From Acidithiobacillus sulfuriphilus (GTDB lineage: Bacteria > Pseudomonadota > Gammaproteobacteria > Acidithiobacillales > Acidithiobacillaceae), in contig NZ_RIZI01000128.1 of NCBI RefSeq assembly GCF_003721225.1, positions 1 through 16,071 on the forward strand: a stretch of 16,071 nucleotides of DNA. Direction: 5' to 3'. Shown here piece after piece: positions 8,870 to 15,421 of the stretch (its first letter is position 1; each line of letters starts with the position of its first letter). Made by a program: the position numbers and the translations under genes. The notes under the pieces were generated by a model. That model was not told the DNA's origin. It saw nothing but the letters and a program-made list of their open reading frames with translations, and did not search any database.

Positions 8870-8883
8870 GGATCATGGTAACG
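8861..8883. promoter_or_regulatory. Perfect 10-bp palindrome, operator-like, before moaD
   Basis: CGTTACCATG (8861-8870) and CATGGTAACG (8874-8883) are perfect inverse complements separated by GAT. The palindrome covers the proposed -10 box and start point of the moaD promoter, the classical place for a repressor. If transcribed from further upstream it would instead be an RNA hairpin 5 nt before the ribosome binding site. It does not resemble the ModE consensus known to me, and I cannot name a regulator. Confidence 0.6.
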
Positions 8884-8905
8884 GTATAGAGGTGATCTGG
8901 GCGCT

Positions 8906-9148
8906 ATGATCGAGGTCAAGTTTTTTGCCAGTATCCGCGAGCAACTGGGTTGCGCGCAGTTGTGCTTGTCGCTGCCGCGGGACGGGGCCTGCGTGGCCGA
9001 TGTCCTGCAGGCGGTGGAGGCGCAGACGGGGGTGCATCTGGGGGGGCAGCATCTCCTCGCGGCAGTGAACATGGCCCATGTGGCCATGACGGCGCCGGTT
9101 AGCGATGGCGACGAGGTGGCTTTTTTCCCGCCGGTGACAGGGGGCTGA
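8906..9148 (+). CDS. moaD: Molybdopterin synthase, small sulfur-carrier subunit
   Basis: An 80-residue ubiquitin-fold protein that carries sulfur as a C-terminal thiocarboxylate for conversion of cyclic pyranopterin monophosphate to molybdopterin. The sequence begins MIEVKFFASIREQLG and ends DEVAFFPPVTGG; the terminal G79-G80 is the residue pair activated by MoeB in known systems. The length matches E. coli MoaD (81). The start ATG at 8906 has GAGGTGA at 8889-8895. Its catalytic partner moaE begins 1 nt after the stop. Other moa and moe genes are not in this window. A palindrome lies directly upstream. Confidence 0.94.
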   Translation: MIEVKFFASIREQLGCAQLCLSLPRDGACVADVLQAVEAQTGVHLGGQHLLAAVNMAHVAMTAPVSDGDEVAFFPPVTGG

Positions 9149-9149
9149 A

Positions 9150-9653
9150 ATGCTGGTCAAGGTGCAAGCGGCGGATTTCGACTCCCAGGCGGAGATCAAC
9201 GCCTTTCCCCAGGAAGGCATCCGCGGCGCGGGTGGCCTGGTGAGTTTTGTGGGGACGGTGCGCGATTACAGCGATGCGGCGGATATCCTGGCCATGGAGA
9301 TCGAGCACTATCCGGGCATGACCGAGCGGGAACTGGAGCGCATCAGCGCGGAGGCCAGGGCGCACTATGACATCCTCGACAGCCTGATCATCCATCGCTT
9401 CGGGCGTTTGGGGCCCAACGAGCGCATCGTCCAGGTGACGGTGTGGGCGCGGCACCGGGCGGCGGCCTTTGATGCCTGCCGTTTTCTCATCGACGTGTTG
9501 AAAACCAGCGCGCCTTTCTGGAAGCGGGAGATCACGCCTACCGGCATGCGTTGGGTCACGGATTGCCCCGGTTGCCGGGCGGGAACGCGCGAGGGCCATA
9601 GCCATGGGGTCGCGCCGGCCGTTGGCCATCAGCATTCATCCATGCACAAGTGA
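9150..9653 (+). CDS. moaE: Molybdopterin synthase, large catalytic subunit, with Cys/His-rich tail
   Basis: A 167-residue catalytic subunit that, with MoaD, inserts the two dithiolene sulfurs of molybdopterin. Conserved active-site parts are visible: GTVRDY with R38, the HRFGRLGPNERIV segment, RHRAAAFDACRF with H102 and R103, and LKTSAPFWKRE with K118 and K125, which correspond to E. coli K119 and K126. After GMRWVTD, where E. coli MoaE is nearly finished, this protein adds about 29 residues with C139-P-G-C142 and histidines at 150, 152, 160, 162 and 166. That tail looks able to bind a metal, which is inference. Translation starts at ATG 9150 with AGGGGG at 9139-9144. The yajQ-type gene follows after 6 nt. 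Confidence 0.95.
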   Translation: MLVKVQAADFDSQAEINAFPQEGIRGAGGLVSFVGTVRDYSDAADILAMEIEHYPGMTERELERISAEARAHYDILDSLIIHRFGRLGPNERIVQVTVWARHRAAAFDACRFLIDVLKTSAPFWKREITPTGMRWVTDCPGCRAGTREGHSHGVAPAVGHQHSSMHK

Positions 9654-9659
9654 GCGAAA

Positions 9660-10145
9660 ATGCCGAGCTTTGATGTGGTTTCCGAGTTGAACTTTCAGGA
9701 AGTGGACAATGCCCTGCACGCGGCGGTGAAGGAGATCACCACCCGCTACGATTTCAAGGGCTCCAAGGCGACCATGAAACGGGAAGAGGGCAAGGTCACC
9801 CTGCTCGCCGAGGACGAGTACAAGCTCGGGCAGATGCTGGATTTGCTCACGGCCCGTCTGGTCAAGCGCGGTATCGACCTCAAGGCGCTGGAATTGGGCA
9901 AGGTGGAGGCGGCCGCCGGGGGCATGGAGCGGCAGGTTTGCCAACTCAAGGTGGGGCTGGATACGGAAACGGCCAAACGCATGGTCAAGTTTCTCAAGGA
10001 CGCCAAACACAAGGTGCAAGCCAGCATTCAGGGGGATCAACTGCGGGTGTCGGGCAAGAGCCGGGACGAGTTGCAGACCGTCATTGCCGCCCTACGCGGG
10101 GAGGATTTCGGTCTGCCCCTCCAGTTCAGCAATTTTCGGGATTGA
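9660..10145 (+). CDS. yajQ: YajQ family nucleotide-binding protein
   Basis: A 161-residue cytoplasmic protein of the YajQ/UPF0234 family. The start [19 protein letters not shown], the segment [13 protein letters not shown] and the end [10 protein letters not shown] are all diagnostic, and the length is standard (about 160). Family members have two ferredoxin-like domains; a Xanthomonas relative binds cyclic di-GMP and acts with a transcription regulator, and others bind nucleic acid or nucleotides. The exact role here cannot be read from the sequence. The ribosome binding site is weak. The gene is tightly packed: 6 nt after moaE and 2 nt before the HugZ-like gene, suggesting one transcript. 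Confidence 0.95.
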   Translation: MPSFDVVSELNFQEVDNALHAAVKEITTRYDFKGSKATMKREEGKVTLLAEDEYKLGQMLDLLTARLVKRGIDLKALELGKVEAAAGGMERQVCQLKVGLDTETAKRMVKFLKDAKHKVQASIQGDQLRVSGKSRDELQTVIAALRGEDFGLPLQFSNFRD

Positions 10146-10147
10146 CC

Positions 10148-10852
10148 ATGAAAGACGCTGCCCAGCGGGCCCGGCACTTGCTGCGTTCCCATTATCAGGG
10201 TGCCTTGGCGACCCTGGATGCGGAAGGCATGCCCTTTGCGTCGGCGCTGCATTATGCCTGTGACCACCAGGGCAGTCCCTGGTTTCTCCTCTCGCACCTG
10301 GCGGAACACACGCGGCGTCTGCTTGCCGATCCGCGCGCCTCGCTGCTGGTTTGGCAGCCGGGGCAGGATCTCCTGGCGGCGGCGCGGATGACACTCCTGG
10401 GGCGGGTCGTGGCGGCGGAACCCGACGACGCCCTGCGCGCGCGGCTGCTGCGCCTCCTGCCCAGCGCTACCCGCTATCTGGCCTTGCCCGGTTTTCATTT
10501 TTATACGCTGCAGGTGGAGCGGGTGCGTCTGATTGCCGGTTTCGGCGAAATGGGTTGGGTGGATGGCGATGCCCATGCCTTCCCCGTCCAAGGCGATCTC
10601 TCCGTAGCCGAGGCGGGCGTGGTGGCGCACATGAATGCGGATCATCGTGAGGCCGTAGCTGCCTATTGTCGCCGTCTTGGCGGCTTGCCGGGAGAAGAAG
10701 CGGCGGCGGAAATGCTGGCCTGCGATCCGGAAGGGATGGATCTGGACTGCGCTGGCCAACGCTTGCGCGTGGATTTCCCGGCGCCGGTGCAGGATGTGCA
10801 GACCCTGCGCGAAGCTTTGGTGGCCATGGCGCGGGAGAAGGGCGGCGCATGA
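10148..10852 (+). CDS. HugZ-like split-barrel (PNPOx) protein with DUF2470 domain
   Basis: A 234-residue protein combining an N-terminal pyridoxamine-phosphate-oxidase-like split barrel (about residues 1-145; ALATLDAEGMPFASALHY, WFLLSHLAEHTRRLLADPRASLLV) with a C-terminal DUF2470 domain (about 155-230; HMNADH at 161-166, GMDLDC). This pair of domains is typical of the HugZ/HutZ group, some of which bind or degrade heme, and of related proteins with unknown ligands. The family does not by itself prove heme oxygenase activity, and no heme uptake gene is nearby. The ATG at 10148 has a weak CGGGA site 6 nt upstream and fits the family N-terminus; an upstream extension only runs over yajQ in another frame. 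Its stop overlaps an ATG in ATGA. Confidence 0.82.
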   Translation: MKDAAQRARHLLRSHYQGALATLDAEGMPFASALHYACDHQGSPWFLLSHLAEHTRRLLADPRASLLVWQPGQDLLAAARMTLLGRVVAAEPDDALRARLLRLLPSATRYLALPGFHFYTLQVERVRLIAGFGEMGWVDGDAHAFPVQGDLSVAEAGVVAHMNADHREAVAAYCRRLGGLPGEEAAAEMLACDPEGMDLDCAGQRLRVDFPAPVQDVQTLREALVAMAREKGGA

Positions 10853-10941
10853 CGGCTGCCACGCCCCGGGCATTGCAGGGGCCAAGCATGGCGCCGGAGG
10901 TCTGGGGCACTGCTCCTGGGAGCGGACCATGCTGCCCTTGA
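10849..10941 (+). CDS. Possible 30-codon linker ORF between the HugZ-like gene and the glycosyltransferase
   Basis: An ATG overlaps the HugZ-like stop in ATGA. The frame runs 30 codons to a TGA at 10939-10941, where the stop overlaps an ATG of the glycosyltransferase frame in TGATG. The peptide is Pro/Gly/Ala-rich with no recognisable motif. It may work only to pass ribosomes along, or it may be chance in GC-rich DNA. Confidence 0.2.
   Translation: MTAATPRALQGPSMAPEVWGTAPGSGPCCP
10918..10922 (+). promoter_or_regulatory. Ribosome binding site that decides the glycosyltransferase start
   Basis: GGGAG lies 6 nt before the ATG at 10929. The frame is open back to 10677, but that part lies inside the HugZ-like gene in another frame and encodes an unlikely Trp/Arg/Cys-rich peptide. 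Confidence 0.6.
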
Positions 10942-12146
10942 TGCCGGCACCTCGCTCTTCGGCTGGGCCTGTGCGGACTGGCAACGGACGGCTTCGCCTC
11001 TTGCAGGTCCTGGGTGGTGATGGCCGTGGCGGGGCGGATCAGGTTGCCCTGGCTTTGGCCGATGGCCTCCACGAGCGGGGTTTTGCGGTGGCGTTCTTCG
11101 TGCCTCCGGGTTTTGTGCGCCATCAGGGGGAACGCCTGCGCGGGCGGGCGGTTACCCTTGCCCAGTCATTTTCCCCCTTCAGCGCGGCGACGCTGGGGGC
11201 CCTGCGCCAGGCGGCGCAGGGGGTTGATCTGGTACTCACCCATGATTCCCCAGCCCGGCATCTGACCCTGGCGGCCAAGGCCCTGGGTGGCCTGCAAGCC
11301 CCCTTGTGGTTCATGCGTCATTGCATCATGCGCCCGCCGGCCCTGCCCTGGGCGCCCTGGCAGCGGCTCTGGGTGGCGCATCAACTGGCCGCCAGCGAAG
11401 TGATCGCCGAGAGTCTCATCGCCAGCGGCTATCCTGCCCAACGGGTCACCCGCCTTTATGCGGGCCGCAATCTCTCGTCTTTTTTCACGGCAGACTCCCC
11501 GGCCATCAGCGTGTTGCGGGCCCGTCTCGGCCTTGATGTCCATCCGGCGCCTTTTTGCGTCGGCATGGTGGCCCGTTTCGATCGCTGGTCGGGCTGGCAT
11601 CCCGAGGTGGCGCATCCCAAGGGCTTTGATGTGCTTTTCGCGGCTCTGTCGCGGCTGGATTTTCCTTATCGCGTTCTGCTGCTGGGCCCGCCCAATCCAG
11701 AAGATCACGCAGCCCTGCGCGCCATGGCCCAGGCCCATGGCGCGCGTCCCGACTGGCTGATTTTTCCCGGTTTTCAGAACGATATCTCGGCATATTATGG
11801 GCTGATGGATGTGAATGTCTTGCCCTCGCGGCGAGAGGGGTTGGGTCTGGCGCTAGTGGAAGGGTTGGCCGCCGGGGTGCCGGTGCTGGGCAGTGGCAGC
11901 GGTGGTATTCGCGAAGTGATCCAGGACGGACGCAACGGCTTTCTCTTTCCCGAGGGCGATGCCGTTGCCCTGGCAAGCCTGTTGACCCGGCTGGCCCGGG
12001 AGCCGGAGTTGCGGCGGCGCCTGGGTGATGAGGGCAGACGGCAACTGCAGGAGACCGCCTTTGATGAAGGCCGCCTCGTGGGTGGTTTTATGGACTGTTT
12101 GGCGCGGGAGCATCCGGCCTCTGTGCATGGCGAGAGGATGCCGTAA
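10929..12146 (+). CDS. GT4-family glycosyltransferase
   Basis: A 405-residue GT-B fold glycosyltransferase. The N-terminal Rossmann domain opens with RLLQVLGGDGRGGADQVALALADGL, the glycine-rich acceptor-side loop of GT4 enzymes. The C-terminal donor domain includes VGMVARFD, PKGFDVLFAALSRL, WLIFPGFQNDISAYYGLMDVNVLPSRREGLGLALVEGLAAG split as the usual blocks, with the E-x7-E pair at E303 and E311, then GGIREVIQDGRNGFLF. Such enzymes transfer sugars from nucleotide donors to lipopolysaccharide, exopolysaccharide, lipids or small molecules; the donor and acceptor cannot be told. No signal peptide or membrane helix is visible, so it probably works on the cytoplasmic face. It stands alone, without other polysaccharide genes, 76 nt after the HugZ-like gene and 58 nt before the Roadblock gene. 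Confidence 0.9.
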   Translation: MLPLMPAPRSSAGPVRTGNGRLRLLQVLGGDGRGGADQVALALADGLHERGFAVAFFVPPGFVRHQGERLRGRAVTLAQSFSPFSAATLGALRQAAQGVDLVLTHDSPARHLTLAAKALGGLQAPLWFMRHCIMRPPALPWAPWQRLWVAHQLAASEVIAESLIASGYPAQRVTRLYAGRNLSSFFTADSPAISVLRARLGLDVHPAPFCVGMVARFDRWSGWHPEVAHPKGFDVLFAALSRLDFPYRVLLLGPPNPEDHAALRAMAQAHGARPDWLIFPGFQNDISAYYGLMDVNVLPSRREGLGLALVEGLAAGVPVLGSGSGGIREVIQDGRNGFLFPEGDAVALASLLTRLAREPELRRRLGDEGRRQLQETAFDEGRLVGGFMDCLAREHPASVHGERMP

Positions 12147-12171
12147 CGCGGTGGGAAAAAGGGCAGTGGGG

Positions 12172-12177
12172 TATAAG
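12172..12177 (+). promoter_or_regulatory. -10-like box before the Roadblock gene
   Basis: TATAAG is a five-of-six match to the -10 consensus in the 58-nt gap before the Roadblock gene. A start near 12184 would leave a 20-nt leader containing AGGAG. No good -35 box is seen 16-18 bp upstream, so an activator or an alternative sigma factor would be needed. Confidence 0.3.
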
Positions 12178-12204
12178 CGCGGTATCAGCACAGGAGCGTA
12201 ACTG

Positions 12205-12546
12205 GTGGAAGCAGCGGAAAAGCAATTGCAGGCATTGGTGGGGCGGCTGCCTGGGGTTGGGGCGGCCGCCTTGATCAGCCGCGAGGGAGTGCCCCTGGCG
12301 ACGGTGGGGATGGAGGAGGAGTTGGCCGATACCCTGGCCGCCCTGGCTTCGGGGATGTGCGCCCTCGCCAACCGGCTATCGAACAATCTGGCCAGCGGCG
12401 CCGTGCGCCATCTGCGGGTGGATCTGGATGGCCAGGACCTGGTCTTCGCCCCGACGGGCTCCGGTGCCGTATTGGCCGTATTGCGGCGGGACGGGACGGG
12501 CGAGGCGGGTATCGAGGGTTTGTGCCGGGAAGCACTGGCCCTATGA
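12205..12546 (+). CDS. Roadblock/LC7 domain protein
   Basis: A 113-residue single-domain protein of the Roadblock/LC7 (MglB-like) fold. Seen directly are the N-terminal helix QLQALVGRLPGV, the strand pair AAALISREGVPLATVG, a central helix with many alanines (ADTLAALASGMCALANRL) and the strands HLRVDLDGQDLVFAPTG and AVLAVLRRD, which is the family order. In known systems such proteins dimerise and act on small Ras-like GTPases (MglB on MglA) or scaffold complexes. No MglA-like GTPase is in this window. The start is GTG at 12205 with AGGAG at 12192-12196, 8 nt upstream. Its stop overlaps the gcvT start in ATGA, so the two proteins are made from the same message in linked amounts. The function here is unknown. 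Confidence 0.8.
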   Translation: MEAAEKQLQALVGRLPGVGAAALISREGVPLATVGMEEELADTLAALASGMCALANRLSNNLASGAVRHLRVDLDGQDLVFAPTGSGAVLAVLRRDGTGEAGIEGLCREALAL

Positions 12547-13691
12547 GCGCCGACGCAGGGGTGGCCGTAGCCCTTCAACATACCCCCCTCTCTGCTTGGC
12601 ACCGTGCCCATGGCGCACGCATGGTGCCCTTCGCGGGCTGGGAGATGCCGCTCCACTATGGGTCCCAGTTGGCGGAACATGAGGCGGTGCGCAACGGGAC
12701 CGGTTTTTTTGATGTCTCGCACATGCGGCCGCTGGATATCAGCGGGCCCGATGCGCGCGCCTTGCTCCGGTATGCTTTGGCCAATGACGTGGCCAAGCTC
12801 GACGGGCAGGACGGCAAGGCCTTGTACAGCCCAGTGCTGAATGCCCAGGGCGGTATCCTGGATGATCTCATCGTCTATGCCCGCGGTGGCGGCCGTTATC
12901 GGGTGGTGCTCAACGCCGGCACGGCCCAGGCCGACACGGCCCACTTCCGGAACCTGGTTGCCGCCCATGGCTGGCGGGTGGATCTGCGGGAGCGCCCCGA
13001 GCTGGCCATGCTGGCGGTGCAGGGCCCCCGGGCCCGGGGGCTGGCGGCCGAGGCCCTGGACTTGCCGGTCCTGAATGCCCTGGCGTCCTTTACGGCCATG
13101 GAGGGGCATGCCCTGGGCGGGGTCTTCGTGGGGCGGACGGGCTATACCGGTGAGGATGGTGTGGAGGTGATCCTCGCGGCGGAGCAGGCGCCCGTCCTGG
13201 CCGAGCGCTTGCGCGATCGCGGTGCCGTTCCCTGTGGTCTGGGGGCCCGGGACAGCCTGCGCCTGGAAGCGGGGTTGAATCTCAACGGCCAGGACATGAG
13301 CCCGGCAGTCACGCCCTGGGAGAGCAACCTCGGCTGGACCGTGGACCTGCGCGGGGAGCGGGATTTCCTTGGTCGTGCCGCCCTGGAGGCGCAACGCGCC
13401 GCGGGCGTGGGGCGGACGCTGGTGGGCCTGGTGCTGGACGAGGGGATTCCCCGTCACGGCTATGCCGTGGAGGACGCCAACGGCCGGCCCTGCGGAGAGG
13501 TCACCAGCGGGATTTTTTCGCCGAGCCTGCGCCGGGGCATCGCCCTGGCCCGGGTGAGCGCCGCCCCCAGCGCGGGCGGCCGGCTCTGGGTCTCCGTGCG
13601 CGGCGTGCGTCACCCCGCGCTGGTCGTCAAGCCCCCCTTCTGGCGCGCTGGGCGGCCCAATTTTTCACCATCCAAGGAGAAGTCGTCATGA
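12543..13691 (+). CDS. gcvT: Glycine cleavage system T-protein (aminomethyltransferase)
   Basis: A 382-residue tetrahydrofolate-dependent enzyme that takes the aminomethyl group from lipoyl-GcvH, releases ammonia and makes 5,10-methylene-tetrahydrofolate. Conserved blocks are MVPFAGWEMPLHYGSQ, EHEAVRNGTGFFDVSHM, LANDVAKL, GGILDDLIVY with D107/D108 in the folate site region, MLAVQGP, GYTGEDGVEV, CGLGARDSLRLEAGLNL and the C-terminal TSGIFSPSL and GIALARV. The length is near the usual 360-370. After the normal end (VVKPPFWR) there is a short extension rich in Ser and Lys whose codons carry the AAGGAG site for gcvH. The ATG at 12543 overlaps the Roadblock stop; the earlier part of the frame is a shadow of that gene. 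Its stop overlaps the gcvH start. Confidence 0.96.
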   Translation: MSADAGVAVALQHTPLSAWHRAHGARMVPFAGWEMPLHYGSQLAEHEAVRNGTGFFDVSHMRPLDISGPDARALLRYALANDVAKLDGQDGKALYSPVLNAQGGILDDLIVYARGGGRYRVVLNAGTAQADTAHFRNLVAAHGWRVDLRERPELAMLAVQGPRARGLAAEALDLPVLNALASFTAMEGHALGGVFVGRTGYTGEDGVEVILAAEQAPVLAERLRDRGAVPCGLGARDSLRLEAGLNLNGQDMSPAVTPWESNLGWTVDLRGERDFLGRAALEAQRAAGVGRTLVGLVLDEGIPRHGYAVEDANGRPCGEVTSGIFSPSLRRGIALARVSAAPSAGGRLWVSVRGVRHPALVVKPPFWRAGRPNFSPSKEKSS

Positions 13692-14071
13692 GTACCGTTC
13701 CGGAAAATCTGCGTTACGCCGAGACCCATGAGTGGGTGGAGGATATCGGCGGAGGGCGTTATCGGGTGGGCATCACGGATCATGCCCAGGAACTCCTGGG
13801 CGACCTGGTATTCGTGGAGTTGCCCGCGCTGGGTAGCCAGATTCGGGCGGGTAATCCCTGCGGGGTGCTTGAATCGGTCAAGGCCGCCGCCGATCTGTAT
13901 GCGCCCATTTCGGGGACGGTGGCGGAGGTCAATGAAGCCTTGGGCGAGAACCCGCAATGGCTGAATGAAGACCCCCACGGACGGGGCTGGATCATGGTTG
14001 TCAATGCCGATGCCACCGCTTGGGACGGATTGCTGGATGCCGCGGCCTACGCCCGTATCGCGGAGGCCTGA
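13688..14071 (+). CDS. gcvH: Glycine cleavage system H-protein (lipoyl carrier)
   Basis: A 127-residue carrier that shuttles the aminomethyl group on a lipoyl arm among the P, T and L proteins. The hybrid-fold core is intact: LRYAETHEWVE, VGITDHAQELLGDLVFVELP, and the lipoylation site LESVKAAADLYAP with K65 as the modified lysine. The C-terminal NPQWLNEDPHGRGWIMVV is typical. The length fits the family (about 125-130). The ATG overlaps the gcvT stop in ATGA and has AAGGAG at 13674-13679, 8 nt upstream. gcvPA starts directly after its stop (TGAATG). Lipoylation enzymes are not in the window. Confidence 0.97.
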   Translation: MSTVPENLRYAETHEWVEDIGGGRYRVGITDHAQELLGDLVFVELPALGSQIRAGNPCGVLESVKAAADLYAPISGTVAEVNEALGENPQWLNEDPHGRGWIMVVNADATAWDGLLDAAAYARIAEA

Positions 14072-15421
14072 ATGCCCTATATCCCCCATGGCCCCGATGA
14101 GGTGGCGCAGATGCAGGCGGCCATCGGCATCGCCGATCTGGATGCCCTTTTCGACGAGGTGCCCGCCCAGCTGGGGAGCCACGATCTACTTTTGCCCCTT
14201 GGGCTTGGGGAAATGGCGCTGCGGCGGGAAATGGAAGAGCGCGCTGCTGCCAATATCCCTTTGCGCTGTTTTGCCGGTGGCGGCGCTTACGCCCACCATA
14301 TCCCGGCCATCGTCTGGGAGATCGCCGGGCGGGGCGAGCTCTATACGGCCTATACGCCTTATCAGGCCGAGGCGAGTCAAGGGACCTTGCAGATCCTCTA
14401 CGAGTACCAGAGCTTCCTGACCCGGCTGACGGAGACGGAGGTGGCCAATGCCTCCCTCTACGATGGCGCCTCCGCCTTGGCCGAGGCCTGTCTCATGGCC
14501 CTGCGCCTGCGCGGGGAAGGCAAGGCCATCCTCGTCCCGGAGAATCTCCTCCCTGCCTGGCGGCAGGTCTTGGACAGCATCCTGGGCTGGCAGGAGATCC
14601 CCTTGCTGGGGGTGCCCTATGACCGGCAGACGGGGCGCATGCGGTTACCGGAAGGGGACAGCGACAGCGCGGCGCTCATCATTCCGCAGATCAACGCCTT
14701 TGGTGGGTTGGAGGCGGTGGATACCCTCACCGATTGGGCCCACGCCCGGCGGATGCTGGCCATTGCCGTGGTCAACCCCCTGGCCTTGGCAATCCTCAAG
14801 GCGCCCGGCGCCTGGGGACGGCAGGGGGCGGATCTGGTGGTGGGCGAGGGGCAGGCCCTGGGTATTCCCTTGTCCGCGGGCGGCCCCTTTTTCGGTTTCC
14901 TCACCTGCCGCAAGGCCCATGTCCGGCAGATGCCCGGACGCCTGGTGGCGCGCACTGTCGATGCCCAGGAGCGGGAGGGCTTTTGCCTGACCTTGCAGGC
15001 GCGGGAGCAGCACATCCGCCGCGGCAAGGCGACCAGCAATATCTGCACCAACCAAGGGCTCATGGTCACCGCTGCCACCGTCCACATGGCGGCCCTGGGC
15101 GGTGATGGGCTGCGCCGGGCGGCCGTCACCTGCCATGCGCAGGCGCGCCGCTTGCGGGACCTGCTGGCGGACGTGCCTGGCACCCGATTCCCTTTCCCCG
15201 GTCCATTTTTCCATGAATTTGTCCTGCGCCTGCCCCGATCCGCCCGGGCGGTACGCGATGCCCTGCTGGAGCGCGGCATCCTGGCCGGCATCTGTCTCGC
15301 GGACTGGGGCATGGGCGAGGCCGGGGATCTGCTGGTCTGCGTGACGGAACTTGCCAGTGATGAGGATCTGCTGGATTATCGCGATGCGCTATTAGTGACC
15401 CTGAAGGATCTGCCCGCATGA
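14072..15421 (+). CDS. gcvPA: Glycine dehydrogenase (decarboxylating) subunit 1
   Basis: A 449-residue alpha subunit of the split P-protein, which with GcvPB decarboxylates glycine and loads the aminomethyl group onto GcvH. Family blocks visible are the start MPYIPHGPDEVAQMQAAIG, GGGAYAHHIPAIV, YTAYTPYQAEASQGTLQILYEYQ, ASLYDGASALAEA and, late, SNICTNQGLM. The length matches known GcvPA proteins (about 440-455). PLP is held by the other subunit, so no PLP lysine is expected here. The ATG follows the gcvH stop directly, with GGAGG at 14062-14066. The stop overlaps the gcvPB start in ATGA. E. coli by contrast has one fused P-protein. Confidence 0.96.
   Translation: MPYIPHGPDEVAQMQAAIGIADLDALFDEVPAQLGSHDLLLPLGLGEMALRREMEERAAANIPLRCFAGGGAYAHHIPAIVWEIAGRGELYTAYTPYQAEASQGTLQILYEYQSFLTRLTETEVANASLYDGASALAEACLMALRLRGEGKAILVPENLLPAWRQVLDSILGWQEIPLLGVPYDRQTGRMRLPEGDSDSAALIIPQINAFGGLEAVDTLTDWAHARRMLAIAVVNPLALAILKAPGAWGRQGADLVVGEGQALGIPLSAGGPFFGFLTCRKAHVRQMPGRLVARTVDAQEREGFCLTLQAREQHIRRGKATSNICTNQGLMVTAATVHMAALGGDGLRRAAVTCHAQARRLRDLLADVPGTRFPFPGPFFHEFVLRLPRSARAVRDALLERGILAGICLADWGMGEAGDLLVCVTELASDEDLLDYRDALLVTLKDLPA

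Noticed and set aside
8885..8890. TATAGA as the moaD -10 box with TTACCA as -35
   Set aside because: Transcription would begin after the good GAGGTGA ribosome binding site and remove it from the mRNA. The TTGAAG/TACCAT pair is more coherent.
10912..10923. Inverted repeat GCTCC-TG-GGAGC over the glycosyltransferase ribosome binding site
   Set aside because: A 2-nt loop cannot form a normal RNA hairpin with the full stem, so masking of the site is not well supported.
10677..10928. Upstream extension of the glycosyltransferase frame
   Set aside because: It overlaps the HugZ-like coding sequence in another frame, encodes an Arg/Trp/Cys-rich stretch and lacks family similarity.
11853..13613. 586-codon minus-strand frame across the glycosyltransferase, Roadblock and gcvT genes
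   Set aside because: It crosses three recognisable genes on the other strand and shows no domain.
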